From: Lucinisca nassula | Lineage: Eukaryota > Mollusca > Bivalvia > Lucinida > Lucinidae | Assembly (NCBI GenBank): GCA_963580285.1 | Contig: OY757013.1 | Span: 150,179,564-150,243,563, forward strand | Direction of reading: 5' to 3' | Length of the DNA stretch: 64,000 bases | Part shown: piece after piece, positions 55,553-64,000 of the stretch | How the letters are laid out: every line of letters starts with the position of its first letter | Numbering within the stretch: the first letter of the stretch is position 1 | Position numbers and translations under genes: made by a program | The notes under the pieces: generated by a model | Database searches by the model: none | Told to the model about the DNA's origin: nothing | What the model saw: the letters and a program-made list of their open reading frames with translations, nothing else

Positions 55553-55704
55553 CCCAGCAGATACATGACGTAATTGTGACGTCACATCAACGTCGGTGTA
55601 ATGTCATGACGTTTATGCAACGTCACATCTACGTCGGAGCAGCGTCATGGTCGTGACGTTGCACCGCTGATTTGACGTTGCCCTAGCGACGTGTGCCTGC
55701 TGGG
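55553..55704. mobile_element. 152-bp MITE with CCCAGCAG ends, copy 1
   Basis: Ends cccagcagatacatgacg and cgacgtgtgcctgctggg. The interior is built of gacgtcacatc / cgtcggtg repeats. The copies at 56214 and 56797 are the same family. Confidence 0.85.
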
Positions 55705-55714
55705 ATAGTTTGCG

Positions 55715-55880
55715 ACGGTGGGTACACGTTATAACCGCCCCGTTGACGCAGTTCTAACGAGAACACAAAACTATGCCACAGAAATAGGGGAAATAACACA
55801 CATTTTGATCAGAAAAAAGCCATATTCGTCGTGAAAGAATTGACTTATATTGTTATATGTCACACGGGTGTGTGAAACCG
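55715..55880. repeat. Partial MITE family A
   Basis: Centre acgttataaccgccccgttg with ctaacgagaac, one arm, and the end cacacgggtgtgtg. The other half is absent. 55880-56213 holds nothing recognised. Confidence 0.65.
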
Positions 55881-56213
55881 ACAGAAGCATAGTCAGATCC
55901 AGTATACATGAAAATATATAAATCCATTATTTTTCATTAATGTATATGTTAAACTTTCAAATCATATATGTACAAAATATATCAAACGAAAGTTAAAAAA
56001 GACATAAATGATCATAACACATAAATATTAACCTACCTTCTTTACACATCAACGTGTCATTTTTACACCAGCAAGGGAGAGCATTTAATCTTGATTTACG
56101 TACCGCAAGATAGATTTGGTTAATTCCCTTGTGTTACATTCCTTGATGGTATTTTTATTTTATTTTGATTTATTTATGTTTGCCAAGGAATGGTTCGTCG
56201 AACGTGTTGTGTA

Positions 56214-56649
56214 CCCAGCAGGCACATGACGTAATTGTGACGTCGCATCAACGCCGGTGCAACCTCGGTACCTCAGTCGGATGCGCGTCTGACTGGTGAT
56301 CAGGAGGACGCGGATTCGATACCTGCGGGGTCGGCAACATTGTTTCGTGGAGATTGATCATTAAATCTTTTCCATGGTTCCGCTGATTCAAGAAGGACAG
56401 TTGTCAGTTTCTGGCGAAAGAATGGGCACTGTACTTGTTAACCGCTTACCCAGAAAAAGTGTGGATAGGTAAACTGATCGGCTCAAAAACGACATAAATA
56501 GTGTTGACTGAGCCGTTTAACTCCAATACAAATGAACAAAACAAAGCAACGTCATGACTTCTATGCAACGTCACATCTACGTCGGTGCAACGTCTTGAGG
56601 TTGCACCGACGTTGATTAGACGTTGCCCTTGCGACGTGTGCCTGCTCGG
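56214..56649. mobile_element. CCCAGCAG MITE, copy 2, interrupted by a SINE
   Basis: MITE sequence at 56214-56263 and 56551-56649 joins into one normal copy once the SINE at 56264-56545 and one gcaac are removed. Confidence 0.85.
56264..56545 (+). repeat. SINE family C, best copy
   Basis: tRNA-like head ctcggtacctcagtcggatg and ggattcgatacc (B box), then gtggagattgatca, ctgattcaagaagg and a tail gttgactgagccgtttaact with acaaaacaaa. Flanked by gcaac at 56259-56263 and 56546-56550 within the MITE. Confidence 0.88.
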
Positions 56650-56796
56650 ACGTATCTTACGTCAGTGATGTTAGCTCAGAGCTGTCCTTGTAAATGTTAT
56701 TCCTCAGCAATTTCATTTCTTTCATTCATTTTCCTCTTTCTCCCCTATAGTTGTCTCTTTGGGTGACGACACAAAATGACCCACAAGGAGTGACGT

Positions 56797-56951
56797 CCCA
56801 GCAGGCACATGACGTACTTGTGACGTCACATCGACGTCGGTGCAACGTCATGACGTTTATGCAACGTCACATCGACGTCGGTGCCGTTGCACCGACGTGT
56901 CGTTGCACCGACGTTGATTTGACGTTGCCTTAGCGACTTGTGCCTGCTGGG
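56797..56951. mobile_element. CCCAGCAG MITE, copy 3
   Basis: Complete copy with ends cccagcaggcacatgacg and cgacttgtgcctgctggg. Interior has an extra cgttgcaccgacg duplication. Confidence 0.85.
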
Positions 56952-56959
56952 GTGTTGTT

Positions 56960-59055
56960 AAACCCAACATAATCAAATCCAACAATCTGTGAAAGGTGAA
57001 AGTATGTCGAGATGTCTGTTTTCAGGGAGGTAGCTTCGGCATTAACAAGTGGCTGTTTTTCAAAGAGAATTTCAGAAGAAAAAAAAGTGTACTGTGTATG
57101 GTACTTTTTACTGTTAATTTCTTTTGCATATGACTGACGAATGAATGGGGACTTAAAGCATGCAGATCATTTATAAATATGTATAAAAGCATAATATATA
57201 AAACAATGTTAATTTACATTTAACCCTTTACATGTATTTTCTGAGGGATGAAGATTTTCTGATTGATTTAAACGTCTGATGTTAGGTCAGTCAAGTTTTT
57301 AGTTTGCTCTGAATGCAACAAAAACCTTCCTCCAATGCGCATGTCCGTATATACTGAGCCAAAGTTATAACGCAACAGTGGTTTATATTGATATAACGAG
57401 CAGAATGTACATACAATCTGAGAATTGTCTATTTAATAACACTGGCCACTGTCCCAAGCATCCAGAAGCACTTTGATTTTAACATTCTGTTTTGATCTGT
57501 TCAAGGAACAAACCATATTCTGGGGCTAGGGTGTTTCTTAAAAATGAATCACATTGTGATTTTCAAGAACGCGGTATTTCATATGCATTCGTACAACTGA
57601 AATGAAGATCTTTTTCTGAGAATACTCCTGCGAATCGTTGGAGTAATGATTAATTTTATTGTTAACCAACATATTTTCTTTATTTTTGATCACAAGCGAC
57701 GACCTGTTTTCACTTCAGACAAGAAATTATGCCATGGAACTTTGGCATAAAGGGTCCAGTCGGCAATTTTCAAGTCCTGATGCAATAATTCCACAGAACC
57801 GTGTTTTCTAAGACCCAATAACAATACAAGTAAGCGAGGTTCACAAGGTTTTCATTTGAAAATCTCATTGTTGGAATTTATTGCCAATTTAATTTTCTGT
57901 TGTTGTCTATGGAATGTTCAGTAAAATGCCAGTCGTTTGAACTTTGTCATTAAATTTTGAGACAACGGGAAAGACATTTTTAAAACACACCATCTTTCCT
58001 TATTGGCCGATCATTTAAAAAGTAATTATTGAAAAAAAAAAAAATGGCTTCCAGATGTCTCTGGAAGCGCTGTAATCAAAATTACCATTTCGACCAATCA
58101 AATTCAATCTCCATGAACCGTGCTCTGGAAACTGAAGTCAATAAAACAGAATCTTTCATTGGTGATAGTTAAGGAACAAATGTCATCCAGAATATCTTGC
58201 ACCAGACATTACAACGAAAAAATAACCATATCCGTGTTGCGTTATGTGTTTGGCTCAGTGTATATAGGAGAATGTTATCATTAACAGTGAAACAAAAACT
58301 AAGTTGTACCTGAGCGCGCTTTCGCATTTTGGTTTCTTCAGAGTTTAAATATATACAAAGAACATGAAAATACAAAATCAATTATTTACAAACACAAGAT
58401 TTGCGACATTTGCCATGGTCACCCCATGACGGGGCCAATAAGTGTAGCTGGTGTATCAAATTATTCACTTCCTAAAACAAAAACACCGCTACGAATGACT
58501 GAACTTGTGAGGTGGATTTTTTTTTCAAAGAAAATGCATGCAATTCAAATAAAATAAACCAGTTATTTTAAACAAAATATTTTCGCCTGCAAATTATTTG
58601 CAGTGAAAAGAAGCTTTCGTTTCTAAAGTTGGTTAAGAACCGTTTTAAAGGAATTTCCTGTGTGCACACCCGGAATAAGCGAATCAGTGAACATCCTAAC
58701 ATGTAATGCATATTAATTCAAACTTTAAACCCCCAAATGCCCCTGAAATTCAAATTAGTCTTCAAAGGCTCACACGGGCAACTCTTTAGCCTGCATACAA
58801 AACAAGTCGGTCTTTGCCTATTCCCCGGTTTTATTTGTAGCGCTGTGTTTACAGATTACGCCAAAGTGGTTCTCTAATTACATGTTTTACCTCTCAGGCT
58901 CTCGCGTCCGCGTGCTTAACACCAGTCATTTAATAACATGAAAAAAAAAGCTCGTGCGTCCTCCGCCATCCCAAATATTTCACAATGATAGAAGCACCTT
59001 GATAAAAGAAAATACTACTGAAGTCAACGAGAGAAAGCGTGTAACATATCAGAGC
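56960..59055. other. Non-coding stretch with no recognised feature
   Basis: About 2.1 kb of AT-rich sequence. No repeat of the window is found in it, and no ORF here has a recognisable domain. It may be ordinary intergenic or intronic host DNA. Confidence 0.5.
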
Positions 59056-59068
59056 GTATTCTTGCAAA

Positions 59069-59398
59069 TGTGTGTGTGAATTCGGGTTTAACGTCGCTTT
59101 CAACAATTTTTCAGTCATATCACGACGGTGTCTGGTTGCGACAGGGAGCTCAATGCTCACTTTTATAGTGCTGCCTCACTGAAGTATCATGTCCCAGACA
59201 CATTGCATGATACCACACCCAGTCACATTATCCTGACACTGGGTCGACCAGTCCTAGCTCTACCCTAAATCTGAGTGCCAAGCGAGGAGCAGATAGTACC
59301 ATTTTTATCGACTTTGGTATGTCGCGGCCCGGGATCGAACCAGTGACCTCCTGTTCCCCGTAGCGGACACTCTACCAACTGAGCTATCGGGGCCGGTA
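59069..59398 (-). repeat. tRNA-derived SINE, family D, with 13-bp target duplication
   Basis: Perfect direct repeats gtattcttgcaaa at 59056-59068 and 59399-59411. Head gccccgatagctcagttggt with ctggttcgatcccggg on the minus strand, tail gcgacgttaaacccgaattc. Confidence 0.95.
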
Positions 59399-59556
59399 GT
59401 ATTCTTGCAAAATATATCATTTTTCGAGCGAGTCCTACAATCAGAGTTTCTTTTTGAACATATTTGGTTATACGGTAAAACCTAAATGGCTCCATAACAC
59501 ATGACATATTAACCATGGTAGTTTCAAGCTCGCCCCTGGTCAGTTCTTTCCATATT

Positions 59557-59758
59557 CATCACGAAAACACGCTTATACAATTTTGACCACCTTGAACCCC
59601 GCTTTATATAGTAAAACTGGGATTTACAGGGGTAAACTTTATTTTTGATGAGGCGGTTCTAACGAGTACCAAGAATCTATATTTTGAGCAGAAATAGGAA
59701 AAAATATAACATTTTTTCATCTTAAAATTTTCGTTTTTTCGGCGATAAAGGTTACAAT
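59557..59758. mobile_element. MITE family A, right end missing
   Basis: It begins cacgaaaacacgcttataca, has lost part of the centre, and reads normally to cggcgataaaggttacaatg. There it stops, where other copies continue tatttgtataggcgtg. The GC-rich island starts at this point. Confidence 0.8.
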
Positions 59759-60089
59759 GAGTAGAGGGGGTGGGGGGGGGGGGGGCAGACCTTTTATTTT
59801 GACCTCAGAAGCCCCATTTGGGCCTCCAGGGCTCTCAACTCGTTTTTACCCATTAACACACTCCCAAGCCGTTGCGAAGCAGTATTTTTATGTCGAACTC
59901 AGAAGCCTCATTCGGGCCTCCAGGGCTCCCAGCTGGTTTCATATCATTAGCGCGCTACCAAGGCCGTTGTGAAGCAACTCAAAGCCCAAGGGGGCGGCCC
60001 ACCACCCTCGCCAGCCCGGGGCTCTGACGGTTTCCAAGACAAAATTTGCATTTAGGGATATCGATATACATAGTATACCTACCTGATAA

Positions 60090-60351
60090 TGAAGGGATAC
60101 GACAGCTGTGCGTGGTTGAATGTAGGCAGGTCTAGCACCTGTGGGAAGAGTTGCTGCAAGGTGTACTGCAAGGTTCATTTGGCCAAAATTCGCAAAGGCA
60201 AGCAAGTCCCCATTCCCAGTAGAAAATGCGGGAGGGCGTTCAAAGCGAAATAGAAATCTGTCGGGCTTGTGGACGGGATAAAATACGCTCCTTGTTGCCC
60301 GAGATCCCATTTAGAGATATCCATGTAGTTCGCATACCCATTCAGCAACAT
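60090..60351 (-). pseudogene. Divergent ORF of unknown function, frame-damaged
   Basis: On the minus strand an ATG at 60351 opens a frame (MDISKWDLG downstream) that shifts after about 30 codons into another reading FERPPAFSTGNGDLL, FGQMNLAVHLAATLPTG and VSLHYQ. The last codons meet cag/gtaggt at about 60083-60090, a textbook splice-donor sequence, so the gene may continue in another exon. Composition is GC-rich and protein-like. I do not recognise a family. Its start codon overlaps that of the plus-strand polymerase gene by two bases. Confidence 0.45.
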
Positions 60352-62860
60352 GGATGAATTGATCGATGAGATCCTTGCAGAAATGCCCGACCAAGCTGCT
60401 GCGGCGGCGAATTTACTGACCTGGACCGTCAGGTCCCTCACCCGGTGGGGCTTCCAGCCGACCAGTGGGTCGAGATTCTTAACGACGCCAAAGGAGAGTT
60501 CGATGTCGACGGCGCCGCTGCGGTCTTCTCTACATGGAGGGTGGGAGATTTTGTTTGTTTGATTTGAGGTTTCACGTCCCCGTCAACACTGTAAAGGTCA
60601 TTTTGGAGACGTTGCTTCCAATTTTGTGGGACTTTTACCCTACATTGAGATGAAATGACATCTCGAGCCCTGTCGCCCAATGAAACCAATAGGGTTTATT
60701 AGCATGGACGGTCCGCCTCGCACCGCGGTTCCTGGGCAGGCTTAGATCCTCTAAGCGGTTTACCAGTACTAGTGTGCGGGCCGGATTCAGCGCTGCGTGG
60801 AAGCATCGTGCAGCCCATATATTTCTTCAAGCCCCTATGGGCGGGGGCGGGAAGGGTGGAAGAAGAAGACCCACTCGACATTGGTGATACCGAGGTCGCT
60901 GGTGATGTTTATGCCACAGCAGGCCGACTGGCTCTGGATGCCTGCATGACAGATGAGAGAGTGGCAAGGCTGCTTGATAGCCTTCCGGGGGGTGGGTGGG
61001 GGCGGGTTTCTTCTCAAGTTTCTCCGTAAGCAACAGGATGGCAACTGGGTCGTTGAAAACAAATTCGACCCTATCCGTATGGAGAGAAAGAAGGGACGGA
61101 CCATCATTGAGCTCTCACGGGACACAAGGCCTGGCGTGTTGATTCCAGGCACTGCAGTTGCCTTCGGCCTCTACCCAATCAGAGACCCAGACCCGGCCAA
61201 CCTCGCCACACTAAGAGATGGCGACCTCAACTGTGTGGCCCATTGAGTTGTGGAACACTTTGAAGGTGCCCTGAGGGGTCAGGGGCTAACGCCAGCGCGC
61301 CGCCAGAAAATAAAAAAAATGGAAGGAGAGAGTTCTCAGAGGTCGCGCAACTGTTAACGTGGCTAAACTTGAGCAGATTCTCAAAAAAAAAAAAAAAATC
61401 GTCCTGAGGGACATTGCTGGTGAGGACATCTTCAACAGTGGCACATATCAATCGTGTGGAGCAGATATTCAACTCATCTGCCACAACGGCCACGCTTGGT
61501 CTAAAGTCCTCCGCTTCCCCCAGAGTAGAGAGGTGGGTGACGTCTGGCAGGCTATTCGGGAAGCAATCCGTGGGGAGCCGATTGCGGTCTGGCTCCTGGC
61601 CGGCCAAGACCGACAGCTCTCAGTCGACCAGTTCTTGCTCCAGGACGGCCGCACCTACAGAACGCGGGAGGCCCAAGAGCGACTCCAAGTAATCTGCGCC
61701 AAACTGGGCAACCGTGAACTTGCTGAGAGAGCCTTCGGCGAAAATCCCGCGGCCAGCATTGTGGCAAAGGAAAGGAACGGCTGGAAGCCAACCCCAGCCA
61801 ACCTCCTCCCAGACGTCGAGAAGGCCTGTGTGGAGCATGGTCATGGCGGACTCTGGAACTCGATTGGTAACGACACGAGGGAAGTTGTCAGCATCGACAT
61901 GAAGGCCTGCTATACGGCATCCTTATAGGGCATGGGTGAAAGCCAAACCCTATTTCGAGCGGTTCGGACACCCAACCTACCGGATGGTCCTTGAAGCCAT
62001 CAATGGCGCTCTCCCCAAAGACATAGGCACAGGCTTTGCCGCGATTCAAGAATGGGAGTTTGATACAACTTGCCATCCTGTCATCCCTGCCTGGTTCGGG
62101 AAGCATTTCACCTCCGAAAGCGGTGGTTGGGCCCCGACACAGCCCCTTGCCTTCCTCACAGAGTCTGGCTTGCTGAAGAGCCTCAAGGTTCGGGAAGCCA
62201 TCATCGCTTTAAGAAGCAAACCAATGTGTGGCTCCCAGAAGACCGTGACCAAGGCTGCAGTGTTATTGGCAAGTTCACCCAGGGCGTCAAAGCTGCCAGC
62301 GGAGCTGGTGGCAAAAAACTGACAAGAAGGCTTGTGACTGACCAGGGAGAACTCGACTTCCTCGTGCGAGACACCCGCCAAAGTGGCACCCTGGTCGGAG
62401 CTCCCGAAAGGCTACGTTCTCACGTATTATGATGGCCCCCAACCACAGTACGCTCATCTCAGGGCCTCGATGCTCGCATATGCCCACATCAACCTAATCT
62501 CCATGCTTTTAAGGTTTGAACCCGATGAGGCCGTCCGAGGGGCAACCGATTCCATCTATGTAAAGAAAACGGCGATCTGTAAGCTAGAGGGGGTCGGGGC
62601 CTTCAAGCCTCATGAGGTGCACCCAAAAGGATATTGCCGCATCTGTCTCACCCACCACGACAAGGCAACCCCGAGGCCACCACGAGATGGGATTGCCCCC
62701 AGCTCAGTGACGTGACAAGGGTGAACAGCTCTTCATGCAAATGTGGCATGCGGTCTATGTCCTCGAACCTGAGTATGGAGCAAGTATCAAAGACGTGCCC
62801 TACTCAACCGCGCCACCCTATGACGATCCCCTGACCCAACATCAGCTGAGCTACCTAAAC
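60350..62860 (+). pseudogene. B-family DNA-polymerase-like gene, multiply broken
   Basis: The frame starts at ATG 60350 (MDELIDEIL) and can be followed through several shifted segments. The strongest evidence is VVSIDMKACYTASL near 61885-61925, which fits polymerase motif A (Asp, then a Tyr-containing turn), and ATDSIYV near 62548, which fits motif C with its Asp-x-Ser. Breaks are a one-base shift near 60410, a SINE at 60549-60852, shifts near 60995, a stop at 61244, a 16-base A-run at 61383-61398, a stop at 61926, and further shifts near 62190-62400. Segment 61359-61928 (189 codons) is the longest intact part. The role would be replication of the element. Motif B and an exonuclease domain were not identified with certainty. 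Confidence 0.6.
60549..60852 (-). repeat. SINE family B inserted in the polymerase gene
   Basis: Direct repeats agggtgggaga (60538-60548) and agggtggaaga (60853-60863) match at 10 of 11. Removing the SINE and one repeat rejoins the reading frame on both sides. Confidence 0.92.
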
Positions 62861-62864
62861 GGCG

Positions 62865-63185
62865 GTGCGGGGTGGGGGGGGGGGGGGCAGCGGCAAGACC
62901 ACCCAAGCGATCGAGCTCTTCCGCGAGAAACACCCGCTCGTCTTCACCCCAACCCATCGCCTAGCCAAAGAGATGCGGGCAAGAGTGGTCAAGGCACAAA
63001 CTTACCACTCGTTCTTCCGCTGGAGTGGCCAGACTGAGTGGACCCCAGAAAGGATGGGGCAGATGTACATTCCCCGCGTGATCATCTGGGGTGAGGTCTG
63101 CACTGCGCCCCGGCCTTTGTTGGAGACCTTCCTTGACTGGCTCGATGGTAGGTTGTTTGCTGTGGCGACCAAGGTAGTGTTGTGA
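62865..63185 (+). pseudogene. P-loop helicase domain fused downstream of the polymerase
   Basis: Walker A appears as GSGKTTQAIELF, directly after a 14-base G-run (62874-62887) that shifts the frame. Following motifs are LVFTPTHRLAKEM (motif Ia-like), QTYHSFF and VIIWGEVCT. The last sits where a Walker B Asp-Glu is expected and has Gly in place of Asp, so ATP hydrolysis would be lost. The organisation is that of superfamily 1 helicases. The sequence stops at 63185, well before the later helicase motifs, so the gene is truncated at the island edge. Upstream codons (62735 on) join it to the polymerase segment in another frame. Confidence 0.65.
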
Positions 63186-63319
63186 ATCGGACAGAAAAGT
63201 TACAATCGATTATCGGTAAAGTAAAACCGATTGATTATCGATTGTACAATCGGATATCCCATCATTTGCTTCAACAATATATAACTGTAGCAAATGCTTT
63301 TCAGAGCCTCCATTTATAC

Positions 63320-63740
63320 TTTCCCACCCAATTACAGAGCGTAATTTGTTCCAGAAAACAGCTTATAGTTAATGAGGCAGTGGGCTCTAGTTTTGCCTGG
63401 TGTCCCACAAGGGACTGTTCTTGGTCTCCTGTTATTCTCCCTGTACATTAATGATATTGCCTGTGACATTGATTCAGAAATAAGTCTGTTCGCAGACGAT
63501 TGGGTTTGCTACAGGGAAACAAGAAATATTGAGGACTCAGTGAAACTTCAGAATGACATAGACACGTGATGATAAGGATGTTGGGCACGAAAATGGGGCA
63601 TGGAATTTCAGCCCGTTAATGCAGTATTATGCAGATAACTAGGAAGAGACCCAATGAAATTAAGTGAACGGTGATTCCATTAAATACCTTGGTGTGACAA
63701 TCACACACGATTTGAGCTTCATAACACCTAATTAAAGATA
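63320..63740 (+). pseudogene. Non-LTR retrotransposon reverse-transcriptase fragment
   Basis: Segments in shifting frames include GVPQGTVLG, LLLFSLYINDIA and LFADDW, the conserved palm region of LINE-type reverse transcriptases with the catalytic FADD. Later RKWGME-like and IKYLGVTI segments follow in the expected order. A CR1/jockey-type origin is likely but not certain. Many shifts and stops make it inactive. From 63740 to the window end nothing is recognised. Confidence 0.8.
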
Positions 63741-64000
63741 TATACAGTTATACAAACTTAATTACTTTGACACGTGTGATAAAACATGACATGCAATCAA
63801 CTCAAAACTGTCAGCTTAGCGAGAAAGAGATCACCGTAAAAGAAAGCAGTTTAATTAACAATTTAATATTCAGGCTATAAAATGAGCCCAAACTTTCATA
63901 CCCGCCTTTATGGGCAAGACCAATGCGAATATAAAAGTTTTCTGCAACCAACATCATTGAAAAATCAATTGTCTATCGTTTTTTTTCTGTTGGCGATCGG

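Larger units (their letters stand above)
59759..63185. mobile_element. GC-rich island with polymerase-helicase gene (unclassified virus-like or mobile element)
   Basis: Composition switches from AT-rich to clearly GC-rich for about 3.4 kb and back. The left edge coincides with a broken MITE and a G-run (about 59771-59785), followed by two ~94-bp tandem units (59801-59894, 59895-59985). It contains a plus-strand polymerase-helicase frame and a divergent minus-strand ORF. No inverted repeats or target duplication were identified. It may be an endogenous virus-like element or a foreign insertion; both are inferences. Confidence 0.6.

Noticed and set aside
59757..59972. ORF starting with a glycine run
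   Set aside because: It depends on a G-homopolymer and reads through two 94-bp tandem units; no support as a gene.

Overview
This window is eukaryotic, repeat-dominated, AT-rich DNA, most likely from a bivalve mollusc. The reasons are a Polinton with capsid-type genes, a Helentron with Rep, PIF1 helicase and endonuclease, several non-autonomous Helentron-like elements built on tandem core repeats (like the bivalve 'pearl' type), tRNA-derived SINEs, and one intronless ankyrin/SOCS-box gene. The species is inferred, not read. No bacterial features, CRISPR or rRNA were seen.

Layout. 0-3 kb: MITE ends and a decayed Tc1 element with recognisable inverted repeats. 3-7 kb: SINE and mariner scraps, then a ~285-bp satellite with a palindromic MITE inside it. 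7-16 kb: dense nested MITEs, SINEs and three array-bearing Helentron-like elements. 16.2-21.7 kb: a 5.46-kb Polinton derivative with long inverted repeats and a 6-bp target duplication, inserted in a SINE; it keeps a frame-damaged minor-capsid gene plus two intact ORFs, and no recognisable integrase, polymerase, ATPase, protease or major capsid. 22-26.7 kb: MITEs and two more Helentron-like elements. 26.9-36.6 kb (minus strand): a degenerate autonomous Helentron with a cysteine-protease-like region, a 63-bp coding repeat, a Helitron N-terminal domain, HUH Rep, PIF1 helicase and endonuclease; a ~0.9-kb repeat interrupts it. 37-49 kb: nested SINEs and arrays, including ~4 kb of ~168-bp units. 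49.5-51.2 kb: the one intact host-type gene (575 codons, minus). 51-59 kb: fold-back MITEs and SINEs, with a ~2-kb stretch near 57-59 kb where nothing is recognisable. 59.8-63.2 kb: a GC-rich island unlike everything else, with a broken B-family-polymerase-like and P-loop-helicase reading frame and a divergent ORF starting head to head with it. 63.3-63.7 kb: a non-LTR reverse-transcriptase fragment.

The window is mainly a record of element-on-element insertion. Target duplications and filled sites give a relative order: MITE then Helentron-like element at 13.2-14.5 kb; SINE then Polinton at 16.2-21.7 kb; SINE then Helentron-like element at 37.9-38.9 kb; MITE then SINE at 56.2-56.6 kb; polymerase island then SINE at 60.5-60.9 kb. 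The most unusual items are the GC-rich polymerase-helicase island, the Helentron with the protease-like region, the capsid-retaining mini-Polinton, and the evidence that the array-bearing elements are Helentron relatives inserting between two T residues.
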